DNA of 34,972 bases from Acidimicrobiaceae bacterium (GCA_003136415.1 PLEI01000076.1:1-34972); one strand, 5' to 3'. Shown: positions 15,650-25,098, counted from the first letter of the stretch. Program-made: numbers and translations. The notes: generated from the sequence alone by a model not told the origin.

Positions 15650-16641
15650 TGAAAGCGCTAATAGTGCGCGGGCCGAACGACGTCGTCCTCGACGACATCG
15701 ACATGCCCGTCGTCGATGTCGACCACGTGCTCGTAGAGCCCCTCGTGTCGGGGCTATGCGGTACTGACTTGGAGATCATCGCTGGCACCATTGACGCCGC
15801 GTACGTGCACTACCCCGTCGTCCTGGGACACGAATGGGTCGGACGACTCGCCGAGCACCCCGACAACGGCGCCCTGGTCGTCGTCGAGGGCATCGTGCCC
15901 TGCGGCGTCTGCGACGAATGCGAGCGCGGCGCTACGAATCGCTGTCGCACCTACGACGAGATTGGCTTCACGCGAAACGGCGCCCTGTCTGAGTTCATCG
16001 CCGTGCCCTCGCACCTGGTACACGAGTTGAGCACCGAGGTGAGCGCCCTCGACGCAGTTCTCACCGAACCAATGGCGGTCGTGTGGCGCGCGCTCACTCG
16101 CGCCCAGGTCAGGGCGGGCTCGCGCTGTCTGGTGATTGGTGACGGCACCGTGGCGCTGCTCGGCGCCCTGCTACTGCAACGTTTCTCACCCGCCAGCGTC
16201 ACGATGCTCGGACTGCGGCCTGCTCAGGCGAGCCTCGCCCAACAGGCGGGAGTGAGCGATTTCGTAACTGACATTGCCGACCGACGCTTCGATTACGTCA
16301 TTGAGGCCGCCGGCCAGGGCCCGGCAATTGCCACTGCTCTCGCGGCGGCCGATCGCGGCGGGTTCGTCGTCTTGCTCGGCTTGCCCGCTCACGGCACCGC
16401 CGTCAACTTCTACCCCGACGACGTGGTCAACAACGACGTGATCATTCAAGGCGGTTTGTCCTACACCCGACAATCCTGGGCCGAGGTGGTTAGTCTCCTC
16501 AACGACCGGGTGATTCACCCCTCTTTTCTCGTGACGCACCATTTTGATCTCTCGCAGTGGCGCGAAGCCCTCGACACTCTCGCCCACGCCCCGCGCGACC
16601 AGCCCCGCGGCAAAGTCATCATCACCCTGAACAATGACTAG
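15649..16641 (+). CDS. Zinc-dependent medium-chain dehydrogenase, polyol/threonine type
   Basis: NAD(P)-dependent alcohol dehydrogenase of 330 aa. Catalytic zinc ligands are visible in SGLCGTDLEI (Cys) and LGHEWVG (His-Glu). The structural zinc lobe CGVCDECERGATNRC has the Cx2Cx2Cx7C pattern. The Rossmann region is shortened (CLVIGDGTVALLGALLLQRF), with GDG in place of the classical GxGxxG. The closest general types are sorbitol, threonine and glucose dehydrogenases. Coupling to an IclR regulator supports a sugar or polyol catabolic role. The substrate is not identifiable from the sequence. Confidence 0.88.
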   Translation: MKALIVRGPNDVVLDDIDMPVVDVDHVLVEPLVSGLCGTDLEIIAGTIDAAYVHYPVVLGHEWVGRLAEHPDNGALVVVEGIVPCGVCDECERGATNRCRTYDEIGFTRNGALSEFIAVPSHLVHELSTEVSALDAVLTEPMAVVWRALTRAQVRAGSRCLVIGDGTVALLGALLLQRFSPASVTMLGLRPAQASLAQQAGVSDFVTDIADRRFDYVIEAAGQGPAIATALAAADRGGFVVLLGLPAHGTAVNFYPDDVVNNDVIIQGGLSYTRQSWAEVVSLLNDRVIHPSFLVTHHFDLSQWREALDTLAHAPRDQPRGKVIITLNND

Positions 16642-16753
16642 CCGAAATACCACCCGTATCGATGAACAACGATGGCTACACTGCGCTAAAAGTTACGACG
16701 CGAGCGTCATTTCGCGCGCTCACGCAATGACGACATCACACCCTAGGACGAAC

Positions 16754-18061
16754 TCAATTCTGCGATATCACTAGACCTTTGCATAGATTGACGCAAGGTA
16801 TACGAGGCAACGAGAAATGACGATGGCGCACGGAGGAGCTCCATACCCAGGTGGGCCAACCACTCCATGGTGTCGGGTTGTGGTGGATGTCGTCGAACGC
16901 GAAGAGGACGAGAGCGAGCCAACAGCCCGTGGCCCGCGACAGTGGAGAGTCGGCGATATCGCGCAGGACCAAGGTGGCACCGGTAGCCTGGCAGTAGTAA
17001 CCAAACAAGTTCTCCTCAAAAACCAAGCGCAGTGACCAACAGGTGGCGAGAAGACCTACGACAATGACGGGGTCGCTGCGCATATCTGGCCGACGCGACA
17101 AACGCCAGAGTGAGGTGAGAACCGCGGCTAATGGCGGACCAACGCGTGAGAGTGCGAGACCGACGCCCGAACTCACGTGAAGTTCGGCCATTCAGGTACC
17201 GGAGTGGATTGTGGTATCGCCGGTTCCCAAGAAAATCGCCGTCAGGGCGCCTCGTCCCGCAACGTCGTACATCGTCAGCGCCACAACAAGCGTAGTGATG
17301 GCACCACCCAAAATAAGCCTTCGTCGGTCGCGAGAGTTCGAGACAATAATCAGGACAATGACCGCCAAGATGGCGTATTGCAGGCTCATGACTGCGAAGG
17401 CGACGAAGGCGCCAGCCGCATACGGATGACGCCGCAACCACAGGGCAACGGTCCCCAGAATCATCGCCAGCGCCCACTGATCCTGTGGGTGATAGGCCTC
17501 TCGTACCGCCATAATTACCGGAGGAATGACGGCGAAAGTGATGGGCACCAGCCACGTGAATCGTGTTCCTCGTAACTTCGTCGAACCCACGAGAGCAGTG
17601 CCCGCAATGCAGAGGGCGAACCACGCGACCAGTGCGGTCGGTAGGACCGAAAGCAGGATCCCTGAACTGCTCGCCCACGCGGTAAAACCAGCGAAAGCAT
17701 CATAACAATTGGCTCAAATTTGCGCCGATGAGAGAAATGGTGTCGAGAATCCGGCACGAGTCAACCATTGCACGAATGCTGACGCCAAGGGATAGATCGG
17801 ACCACTCAACGGAACTGACGAGCCCCATGGCGGATAGGAGCACGACCAGTGCCCGTGAGCCATCATGAGCGAGCTATACATCGACACTTCAACGTCCCCC
17901 GGTTAGTACCCGCGGGTCACATTGATCAACAACCCGTACAGGGCGCCTCCCGCACCAACGACGATTGTGGTGTGCCACCAACGGGTGGGCCGAAAAAGCC
18001 ACCGCCTCAACCGAGAATCAGAGTCAGCTAAGTTCCGTGGCTTACGCTCCATTGTCCTCAT
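16754..18061 (-). pseudogene. Multi-TM membrane protein gene with three in-frame stops, homologous to 20553-21899
   Basis: One minus-strand frame from ATG 18061 reads through homologous sequence almost to 16754. It is broken by TAA at 17905-17903, TGA at 17716-17714 and TGA at 17194-17192. All three stops are in the same frame, so no frameshift separates the pieces. Segments line up with the intact paralogue: SMYSSLMMAHGHWSCSYPPW, YHPQD, GTGD and LRLVFEENLFGYY correspond to STYFAWTVSHAHFACAYVNP, FHPQD, GTGG and WRLVFEINVWGYY. Near the 3' end (about 16840) another frame looks more membrane-like (CAIVISRCLVYLASIYAKV), so a late frameshift is also likely. It is probably a dead gene copy. The ORF track shows only pieces (17903-18214, 17192-17590, 16754-17191). 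Confidence 0.8.
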
Positions 18062-18075
18062 CGCGACGCTAGCGC

Positions 18076-18105
18076 TCGACTGTCCCCCACTTGGGGGATG
18101 GTCGA
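18076..18105 (-). other. Hairpin upstream of the membrane pseudogene
   Basis: TCGAC...GTCGA encloses CCCCC-ACTT-GGGGG, giving a two-tier stem with a 4-nt loop just before the pseudogene start. It could be a leader structure or an old terminator; no T-run follows on either strand. Confidence 0.4.
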
Positions 18106-18709
18106 GATGGTACGCCTCCGGCAACGTGCAAAACAACGCGGTTTTCTTGGTCGCCCGCGAGATCTGATTGATGCCGCTTGGTGGTGATCTGAGGTTCGAA
18201 ATTAGATGCGGCAAAAGACGCGAATTGTCGAAGTGTGAGAGGACGAGGCGACAATTAATCTTGCTCTGGATCGCTGTCGTTACAACCGTCGCACTGACAC
18301 CACTGGGAAGGCTCAGACTCTCGTCAAAACGATGTGCTGGACGTTGAGGACTTCGGCGTTTACCTCGGGTTGGTCAGAGGTCACGGTTGACCGCCGCTCG
18401 ACACTTCATTGGACTGAGAAAGGCCCCACCATCATGCGTCGCGTCAGAGACGTACTTGCAGAAGAACAGACAACCTGTTGAACTCTTGCCGTTGATATTG
18501 TCCAACGTAACAAAGAACTGCACGAATCTGAAGTTAACTTGCCTGCATCGACAAATGGGAGTCAGCAATCACTAGGAGAATTGTTTGTTCCTGACCGCTG
18601 CCAATCATTCCATTGCCGAAATCTAAGGACGTTTTATGAAAGTGTTCAACTTGTTGCCGAAGAGTAAGCGGGTTGATGCAAGATTCTCGCCCAGAGTCAA
18701 TCCTGTCTC
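18106..18709. other. Gene-poor stretch of about 600 nt
   Basis: No convincing coding sequence was seen on either strand. The small track ORFs here (18387-18575 and 18374-18568) lack recognisable motifs and lie antisense to each other. The base composition is more AT-rich than elsewhere in the window. It may hold promoters for the divergent membrane genes or decayed sequence. Confidence 0.4.
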
Positions 18710-20032
18710 GTGATTACTGAATCTGAAGGCGCAGTACAGAGGGAGCGATTTAGTCGTATTCGCCTGAACGGTTGGCCCCTTGGATTTCTTCTCCTCCTCG
18801 TCGCAACTGGGATGGCGTTCTCTTGTTATTGGAACCAACTTTTCTACCACCATTCAATTTGGATGACCCCGCCCGATCTCTGGGGCACCTTTCGTGCGTC
18901 GCAATACGTCGTCTGGGGAGGCGAAGGTCAGATCTACAACAACCAGGCCGCCTTCCAGACGTTTCCGGGCATCGCAATCATCCTTGCCCCAATTGCGAAG
19001 ATTTCGAGCATCTTCCGCTTGTCCGCCAGTTTTCCGGTCAATTTGCCGAGGCCTTCGGCATGGTTGCTGCTTGGGCCCACCAACTTCATTTTGGGCGCTC
19101 TACTCCTTTTTCCCCTGGACCGACTCGCGAGACGTCTCCTAATCACCGCACGGCGCCGAATCTTCTTCCTGATTGTCGAATCAGCACTCATCTGGCCCTC
19201 AGTCGCATTATGGGGCCACCCTGAAGACGCTCTATCACTCGCACTCGGGATCTACGGAATGCTGGCAGCGTTTGACAGCGCATGGTTTCGGGTTGGTGCG
19301 TTCTTCGGACTCGCGATTGCCGTTCAGCCACTCATCCTTTTGATTGTGCCGATAGCTCTGGCTTTCGTCCCAATTCGACGATGGCCACTTGTGACAATCG
19401 AAGCCGTCGTTCCCTCACTTGTGCTCCTGCTCTCACCCTTAATCCAAGAATGGGGGCCAACTACCCAGAGGCTCTTGCGACAACCAAATTTTGTCCTTTA
19501 CAATCATCCGACACCGTGGATCTCGTTGGCGCCAGTCCTAACTCCTAGCCACTTCACCACTATTCATTCCGTGAGGTACGTGACACTGAGCGACGGACAT
19601 CGCCAAGTAGTCGAGGTCACCAAAAGAGTGTTCCTACCAGCCGTGGTCTCCGCGGGACCGGGTCGAATCATCGCTGTCCTTATTGCCTGCCTAGTCGGCG
19701 TCCTAGCGAAACTCCTCAAGCCATCACTAACCCAAGTCGTGTGGCTCACGGCACTCGTGCTCTCGCTTCGTTGCTTGTTTGAACCAGTGATGGTCCCCTA
19801 CTACCTACTACCGGGTCTCGCGCTCGCAGTCGTGATTGTTTCGACGAGCAGCCACTCGCGATTTACACTGGCGGTCGTTTCGGCATCAGTATGCACTTTT
19901 CTCAGCTATCAACATCTGAGCCCATGGGTCTACTACTTCGCGATGGCTTTCCCCCTTCTAGTGGTTCTTGCCGTCTCAGTGCCCCCATCATGGCGACGAC
20001 CGAAAGAGTCCGTAGAGCAAATGTTTGGGTAA
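18710..20032 (+). CDS. Polytopic membrane protein with WGHPED motif
   Basis: Protein of 440 aa with about ten to twelve predicted transmembrane segments and a short cytoplasmic N-terminus. The family is not recognised with certainty; the layout (long first extracellular loop, many helices) is compatible with GT-C-like glycosyltransferases. It shares two features with the gene at 20553 and the pseudogene at 16754: HP[EQ]D after a helix (ALWGHPEDALSLALGIYG) followed by two more helices, and a distal LRCLFEPVMVPYY resembling LVFE...GYY. Overall it is more diverged than the other two. GTG 18710 has no strong ribosome site, so the start is uncertain. Confidence 0.65.
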   Translation: MITESEGAVQRERFSRIRLNGWPLGFLLLLVATGMAFSCYWNQLFYHHSIWMTPPDLWGTFRASQYVVWGGEGQIYNNQAAFQTFPGIAIILAPIAKISSIFRLSASFPVNLPRPSAWLLLGPTNFILGALLLFPLDRLARRLLITARRRIFFLIVESALIWPSVALWGHPEDALSLALGIYGMLAAFDSAWFRVGAFFGLAIAVQPLILLIVPIALAFVPIRRWPLVTIEAVVPSLVLLLSPLIQEWGPTTQRLLRQPNFVLYNHPTPWISLAPVLTPSHFTTIHSVRYVTLSDGHRQVVEVTKRVFLPAVVSAGPGRIIAVLIACLVGVLAKLLKPSLTQVVWLTALVLSLRCLFEPVMVPYYLLPGLALAVVIVSTSSHSRFTLAVVSASVCTFLSYQHLSPWVYYFAMAFPLLVVLAVSVPPSWRRPKESVEQMFG

Positions 20033-20552
20033 TCAATTGCCAAGGGCAATGCCCGAATCGTCGGCTACATTGACCATCAACCTACGGGTTCCCAACGTCG
20101 TACGTGAAGACACCAAGCACTCGGAGTACGGACCGACATTGCCTTTAATTCGTGCGCGTCGAGAATCCGTAGTCAACAGAGGATCGCAGTTCTGATTACG
20201 CGCACTCGTTTGCGAATTTGAGATCAGCACGCATGTCGGTACCATTTGATGAGTGGCGGCGAACGACAACGTGCTCATCGGGTCGCGACACTCGTTCTAC
20301 CAGATGTTTTTCCTCAACTCTCGATGTCGGGAGGCTCGTGCGGAACTATCGTTCACGATCGTCACCTGGTCAGATTAGAAATACCCGCGCGAGCGTCACC
20401 AACACCATTTCAATGAATCTTCACGGTTCGAGTGTGACGGCCGGCCCCACGCAGGGCCATCAGTCCGCAGCGCGTTCCAGTATCTCTCGGATGGGCTACC
20501 ACGTCGAGACCTCACTATTGTCGTGTCCACCCAAATGCTTCACGAGGTAACT
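20033..20552. other. Intergenic stretch of about 520 nt with a small hairpin
   Basis: A short hairpin ATTGCC-AAG-GGCAAT (20036-20050) follows 4 nt after the stop of the upstream gene. The rest has no supported gene. The track ORF 20218-20550 is rich in Ser, Arg and Thr, has no motif, and looks like a shadow or noise. Confidence 0.4.
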
Positions 20553-21899
20553 ATGGTGGGCCGGGATAAGAAGGTACCCAGCGAAGGGCCACGTGACATC
20601 TTTCAAGTGGAGCGCCCTGTGAAGAAATTGCAACCTCGCGGAGCCGTTGCCGCCATCTGGCTTCGATCGCCCCTGTCGGCCGGCCCCGCAATCGCTGTTG
20701 CGCTCGGCGCTGTGGCGATATTTGTAGTGCTGAGCGTCACAGTAGGCGGTCCCAACGCCGCTGATTCGAATGTCTCGACCTACTTCGCTTGGACCGTCTC
20801 GCACGCTCATTTCGCGTGTGCCTATGTGAATCCACGAAACCAAGGCGGAACCGCAGCTCCCCTGTATCCGCTCATCTCCTCGGGATTTGCCGCTGTGCTG
20901 AGAATTGGCCATGGTGTGCCCTTCCCTAATTCCGCTGTCCTTGGGCGACACTGCGCGAGCGCAATTCCTGCGATTTACAAGTGGTCAGTCACATCGAAGG
21001 CTCTGACCACGACATTGTGGATTGGTTACGTGGGTTGGCTCGTCCTGGCTTTCGGTGTGCTGCGTCTCATTCGCACGGTATCGAGAAGACCCAGGCGAGG
21101 AGAGGCCATAACACTCCTCCTAGTTTCGTGGGCACCCCCGGTGATGATGTGCCTAGTGGATTTTTTTCATCCCCAAGATCTCCTCGCATTCGGACTAGTC
21201 CTACTTTCGCTCAGCTTCGTCACGCGCCAGCGTTGGATGGTGGCGGGCCTCTTGCTGGGACTAGCGGTACTAGCCCAGCAATTCGCCTGGCTCGCGGTCG
21301 TGGCCCTAGTCATTGTTACAAAGAAAACCGCCAGATCGCAATTGGTGGCCGGTCTCGCCATTTCAATTGGCGTGGTCGCGGCTCCACTTCTCTGGCTCAC
21401 CTCAGGTCGCGCGTGGGAATCAATTGTTTATGGCACAGGTGGTTCGTCATGGTCACAGTCGCTCCTCGTCCAAACGGGTCTGCGCGGGAATAGTCTCTAC
21501 TTGGTCGCGCGACTGACCCCACTATTGATGACTGCCATCACCGCGTCCTGGATGCGTTCTCGCTACCGAGATGAGATTCTCCGACCGGTACCACTGATTT
21601 CACTCATTGCCGTATCGATGCTATGGCGACTGGTTTTTGAGATCAATGTATGGGGCTACTATTTCATGGCGGTTACCGTGATGCTCTTAGTACTCGCAGC
21701 AGTGAGCGGTCGGTTGCGACTTGGAATTGTCGCATGGGTAATCGTCGTATCACTGGCAAGTGCCGATGCCGAGATGGTTCAGCGCCCTTGGTATGACCCA
21801 ATACCCATGTGGGTTTGGCAGGGAATTATGCTGATATGGGCATTTGCGCTCGTGATTAACGCATTGCGAGCGACACCGGCTGGGGAGAGCACCCGTTGA
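20553..21899 (+). CDS. Polytopic membrane protein with FHPQD motif
   Basis: Protein of 448 aa with a ~55-residue cytoplasmic N-terminus and about ten transmembrane helices. The ATG at 20553 has GAGG 5 nt upstream and is preferred over GTG 20523. The first extracellular loop contains DSNVSTYFAWTVSHAHFACAY. FFHPQDLLAFGLVLLS follows mid-protein, and MLWRLVFEINVWGYYFMAV lies in a late helix. These segments are conserved in the minus-strand pseudogene at 16754-18061 and partly in the gene at 18710. The charged His-Pro-x-Asp and Glu at helix ends are plausible active or transport-site residues. A GT-C-type glycosyltransferase or a lipid-linked substrate enzyme is possible but unproven. Confidence 0.7.
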   Translation: MVGRDKKVPSEGPRDIFQVERPVKKLQPRGAVAAIWLRSPLSAGPAIAVALGAVAIFVVLSVTVGGPNAADSNVSTYFAWTVSHAHFACAYVNPRNQGGTAAPLYPLISSGFAAVLRIGHGVPFPNSAVLGRHCASAIPAIYKWSVTSKALTTTLWIGYVGWLVLAFGVLRLIRTVSRRPRRGEAITLLLVSWAPPVMMCLVDFFHPQDLLAFGLVLLSLSFVTRQRWMVAGLLLGLAVLAQQFAWLAVVALVIVTKKTARSQLVAGLAISIGVVAAPLLWLTSGRAWESIVYGTGGSSWSQSLLVQTGLRGNSLYLVARLTPLLMTAITASWMRSRYRDEILRPVPLISLIAVSMLWRLVFEINVWGYYFMAVTVMLLVLAAVSGRLRLGIVAWVIVVSLASADAEMVQRPWYDPIPMWVWQGIMLIWAFALVINALRATPAGESTR

Positions 21900-22050
21900 T
21901 GCTGAGTCGAGCACCCTTCCGGCAGGCGCATCATCACATGAATCTCAACGATTGTCACGAACACTCGGGTCGAGGCAACAACTATCGATTGTCAGTTACG
22001 GCCTCGATGATTCTCATTTCCGACGACGCGATTCGAGGGCGAAAACCTAA

Positions 22051-22806
22051 CTATTGACTGTGGTCACCGCGTGGTGCCCGGACCTCGTGGTGACCACGGT
22101 GAATCCGACCTCGCCAGCCTTTCCAGCGAAAGCCGTCGACCGCTTCGAGACCTTCGTCAAGCACTCGGCGAGCGACGACGCCCTTGACCGCTTTGGCATC
22201 ATGACCAGCAATGCCTTCTCCACCATGACGTAGAAATGACACTGTGAGTATTCGCTCCTGTTGCAGTGTTGCCAGGCGCATGGCGCCGTCGTGCTCCTTG
22301 GGTAGCAAGTTCACGAATGTGGCACCATCAATTCCCTCGAGTGCGCGCGCGAGGGTCGGGCGCCAGAAGGAAGCCACGTTGCCGAGATCACCAAGATTCA
22401 CCTTCATAGTGAGGCGGTAGTCGGCGATCTCGTCGGTACCCGTGGAGAGTCCGTAAAGACCCGACGGAATGAGTACCCGTGACCGCTGCTCCTCTGACAG
22501 CGTTAAGGGCTCAAGGTGCGACCAAACGACGCCGCTGTAGCGCTGCCAGGCCGGCAACGTCGGCGCTACTCCCTCAACAATCAACCGCGACGACGCAACG
22601 GCCCGCTCGAGCAACGCACCGCGGACCTTGAGGACCCGACTCACTTCCTCGGGTGACGCGTCTCTCAGCAGTGACGCCAGAGCGGCGCGCACCTGCTCGC
22701 GCGCCGTGGCGAGGGACTCATCAAAGTAGCCCGTCGCGGTCGGGAGACGGCCACCGGATACTTTGGACTCAGAAGGTGGAAGAAGAACGAAGGCCGGTCT
22801 GCTCAC
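22051..22806 (-). CDS. yaaA: YaaA/UPF0246 family peroxide stress protein
   Basis: Cytoplasmic protein of 251 aa. The N-terminus FVLLPPSESKV is the family signature, and YSGVVWSHL, IPSGLYGLSTGTDEIADYRLTMKVNLG and FVNLLPKEH follow in the expected order. E. coli YaaA lowers intracellular free iron during peroxide stress and binds DNA with unusual structures; the role here is inferred by family. The C-terminus is Arg/His rich (GWRGRIHRGHHEVRAPRG). It lies 19 nt downstream of a small HicA-like gene on the same strand. Confidence 0.9.
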   Translation of the reverse strand: MSRPAFVLLPPSESKVSGGRLPTATGYFDESLATAREQVRAALASLLRDASPEEVSRVLKVRGALLERAVASSRLIVEGVAPTLPAWQRYSGVVWSHLEPLTLSEEQRSRVLIPSGLYGLSTGTDEIADYRLTMKVNLGDLGNVASFWRPTLARALEGIDGATFVNLLPKEHDGAMRLATLQQERILTVSFLRHGGEGIAGHDAKAVKGVVARRVLDEGLEAVDGFRWKGWRGRIHRGHHEVRAPRGDHSQ

Positions 22807-22825
22807 GCCACCCAGAGTAACGGCG

Positions 22826-23101
22826 TTATGCGGCGAGCACCCCCGACTTCACGCCGCACGATGCGAGGAAGTGGCGAACCTTGATGACCTGGTCTTCGGT
22901 CAGGTCGCGAGTTCTGGTGGAGCCGAACGAGATGGTCTCACCATCCACGCTCACGGCCCAGTTGCTGCGGTGCGTTTCGTAGACTTCTCCGAAACGGCCG
23001 AGGAGCGAACATACGTCAATCCATTGAATATTGTGGTTGAGAGGGTGTCCGAATAATTTCTGGGCGGTGATGCGGTGCTGGTGATCCAACTTGATCGACA
23101 T
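22826..23101 (-). CDS. Small HicA-like protein
   Basis: Protein of 91 aa with the pattern of actinobacterial HicA-like small proteins: HRITAQKLFGHPLNHNIQWIDVCSLLGRFG at the start, a central beta region, then a helix with VIKVRHFLASCGV. The family resembles the double-stranded RNA-binding fold of HicA toxins, but no hicB-type antitoxin gene is adjacent and the catalytic His of HicA toxins cannot be placed with confidence. It may be a domesticated RNA-binding protein rather than a toxin. It is in line with the upstream RNA methyltransferase gene (58 nt gap). Confidence 0.6.
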   Translation of the reverse strand: MSIKLDHQHRITAQKLFGHPLNHNIQWIDVCSLLGRFGEVYETHRSNWAVSVDGETISFGSTRTRDLTEDQVIKVRHFLASCGVKSGVLAA

Positions 23102-23159
23102 TTGTCAACCCCCTTCGCAGGTTCGAAACGATTCCGTCCCCACCTGCACTTTCCACCTT

Positions 23160-24374
23160 CTAGGCCATGAAGTCAAGGACGCCGACCAATTCCACGTGTT
23201 CGGTCATGGGAAACAAGTCATAAACCCGCAGGTCACTCAGGGTGTAGCCACCCGCGACCAGCAAAGCCAGGTCGCGGGCGAAGGTAGCGGCGTCGCAACT
23301 GACGTACACCAGGCGCCGGGGAGAACGACGAATCAGGGCCTCAGCCACCCCCTTGGACAGTCCGCTGCGCGGCGGGTCGAGCACGACGACGTCACCCGCG
23401 GCCACCGAGTCGTTAATAGCCCGCGGTGTCACCGACCACTCACGTACGCGCATCTGGCGAAGCCCGTCACCATTGGTGCGCGCGTCGCGCACGGCGTAGG
23501 GCGAGGCCTCCACGGCGACCACTTTGCCACCGGGGCCCACGCGCTGGGCGAGGGGCACCGAAAACAGTCCCACACCGCTGAAGAGATCAACCACGTGGTC
23601 GCCCGCGGACACGTTGGCAAATTCGAGCACCGCCCGCAGGAGCGTCGCGGGAGCGTCGCGGTGTGATTGCCAGAACGATCGGGGCGAGATCGAGAAGTAG
23701 TGACCGTCGACGGCGACGCGCGAATGGGTCGAGGGGTCGAGGGGCTCTCCCAAGAGTGAGCAGAGCTCGAAAATCGTGCCGCGCTCGGTGATACGACGAA
23801 CTAACGCGAACGGCTGCCCCTCGCCTATGGCGCGCAATTCGACTTCTTCGGCGTAGTGCCACGGAGTCTCGAAGGCGTCGGCGAATCGCTGGTCAGCGAC
23901 CTGGCACGACGAAATCGTGACGAGCTCGTTGCTGCGAGCCGGGCGAAGCGCCAATGCCCCATCCTCGTCCACGGCGCAGCGCAGGCGGGTACGAGTATGG
24001 GCGTCTCGCGAGAGAGTGATTACTTCGACATCGCGGGTGATGCCAGCAATACGGCGAAGGTGCTCCTCCACCAGCGCCGCCTTCCAGGAGAGTTGAGCGT
24101 CCAAGGTCGCGTGCTGCAAGTCACAGCCTCCGCATCCGCCGGGGTGAGCGTACGGGCACGCGGGCGTCACACGCTCGGAGCTGGCTTCGAGCACTTGCAC
24201 CGCGTCACCACGAACGAATTTCGATGTCTCTTCGGTCAGGACCACGCGAACCAGCTCACCCGGGAGGCAGTGTCGCACGAAAACGACGCGACCATCACTG
24301 AGATGGCTCACGCCACCGCCGGTGGCCGGACGTTCGATGCGGACGCTCTCGAGGTCGTCGACGGGGCTACTCAC
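23160..24374 (-). CDS. TrmA/RumA-family RNA (uracil-C5) methyltransferase
   Basis: SAM-dependent RNA methyltransferase of 404 aa. A TRAM-like N-terminal domain is followed by the iron-sulphur motif CPYAHPGGCGGCDLQH (C73, C81, C84) and a later Cys (SSCQVADQRF) completing the RumA-type 4Fe-4S site. SAM-domain motifs are FSISPRSFWQSH and VDLFSGVGLFSVPLA, then LDPPRSGL. The catalytic Cys lies in LVYVSCDAATFARDL. It probably modifies 23S rRNA or tRNA at uridine C5; the exact site cannot be read. It is a solo minus-strand gene or heads a short operon with the HicA-like gene and yaaA. Confidence 0.93.
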   Translation of the reverse strand: MSSPVDDLESVRIERPATGGGVSHLSDGRVVFVRHCLPGELVRVVLTEETSKFVRGDAVQVLEASSERVTPACPYAHPGGCGGCDLQHATLDAQLSWKAALVEEHLRRIAGITRDVEVITLSRDAHTRTRLRCAVDEDGALALRPARSNELVTISSCQVADQRFADAFETPWHYAEEVELRAIGEGQPFALVRRITERGTIFELCSLLGEPLDPSTHSRVAVDGHYFSISPRSFWQSHRDAPATLLRAVLEFANVSAGDHVVDLFSGVGLFSVPLAQRVGPGGKVVAVEASPYAVRDARTNGDGLRQMRVREWSVTPRAINDSVAAGDVVVLDPPRSGLSKGVAEALIRRSPRRLVYVSCDAATFARDLALLVAGGYTLSDLRVYDLFPMTEHVELVGVLDFMA

Positions 24375-24411
24375 CCGTCCAGTCTACTGAAGGGACCCCG
24401 TCGACTTAAGG

Positions 24412-25098
24412 TCAGGTGGTCTTCAAGCCGCTATGGCGCAGGAACAGCGCCACCAGTCGACCCGCGCGCCGACGCGCCTCAGAAACTTCGCGCGCGGTTT
24501 CGGCGAGCAACTCCTCGAGGTCGTGGCCGAAGTCTCGGGCGCTTTCGGCCGCCGATTCGAGCCAATCGCGCAACTGCGCATCATCGATCTCGGGGTGGAA
24601 TTGCACGCCGACGTTGCGCCCCACCGCAAAGGCCTGCACCGCACGCGGGGTCGAGGCCCACAATTCGGCGCCGTCGGGCAAGGTGCAGCGGTCGAAATGA
24701 AATTCGAACCACGGACCCGGTTCAATATCAATCCCTGGTTCGGCGTCGAGGCGGTACCAGCCGATTTCTGGTTCGGGGGCGCGTGAGACACTGCCGCCGT
24801 GGAAGAGGCAAAGTGCCTGAGCACCGAAGCAGATGCCAAAGACGGGAACGTCGAGTTCGCCCGCTTGCGCAATAACGCCCAGCTCGCGGCCGAACCACGA
24901 CTTCTCGATCTCGTGATCGTAGACGGCGCTCGACGAGCCCAGAATCAACAATGCGTGGTAGCCAACCACTGAGGGGGTCGGGGTGTTCTCGTTCATCATC
25001 ACGACGTCGAGTTCGAAGCCGTGAGCAATGAAGGCGTCGCCGATCAAACCCGGATGGTCCTCATCGTGGTGACGCAGCACGAGGACGCGTGACATCAC
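24412..25098 (-). CDS. Class I glutamine amidotransferase-like protein
   Basis: Protein of 228 aa with a GATase1 fold, related to GMP-synthase-like stand-alone amidotransferases. The nucleophile elbow PVFGICFGAQAL supplies the catalytic Cys and VGVQFHPEID the catalytic His and Glu. The oxyanion strand LLILGSSSAVYD replaces the usual GGP loop. No synthetase domain or partner gene is adjacent, so it may be a glutamine hydrolase or act on gamma-glutamyl compounds. Starts at 25098 (ATGATG) or 25095 are equally possible. Confidence 0.88.
   Translation of the reverse strand: MMSRVLVLRHHDEDHPGLIGDAFIAHGFELDVVMMNENTPTPSVVGYHALLILGSSSAVYDHEIEKSWFGRELGVIAQAGELDVPVFGICFGAQALCLFHGGSVSRAPEPEIGWYRLDAEPGIDIEPGPWFEFHFDRCTLPDGAELWASTPRAVQAFAVGRNVGVQFHPEIDDAQLRDWLESAAESARDFGHDLEELLAETAREVSEARRRAGRLVALFLRHSGLKTT

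Noticed and set aside
16754-17194. TGA read as selenocysteine or tryptophan in the membrane gene
   Set aside because: Other genes in the window end at TGA, a TAA also interrupts the same frame, and no SECIS-like element was noticed, so a dead gene is simpler.
18106-18709. Transposase, integrase or CRISPR remains in the gene-poor stretch
   Set aside because: No terminal repeats, direct repeats or recognisable integrase segments were found in any frame.
23856-24875. 339-aa plus-strand ORF spanning two minus-strand genes
   Set aside because: It runs antisense across the RNA methyltransferase and GATase genes, is very Arg-rich and has no motif, a typical high-GC shadow.
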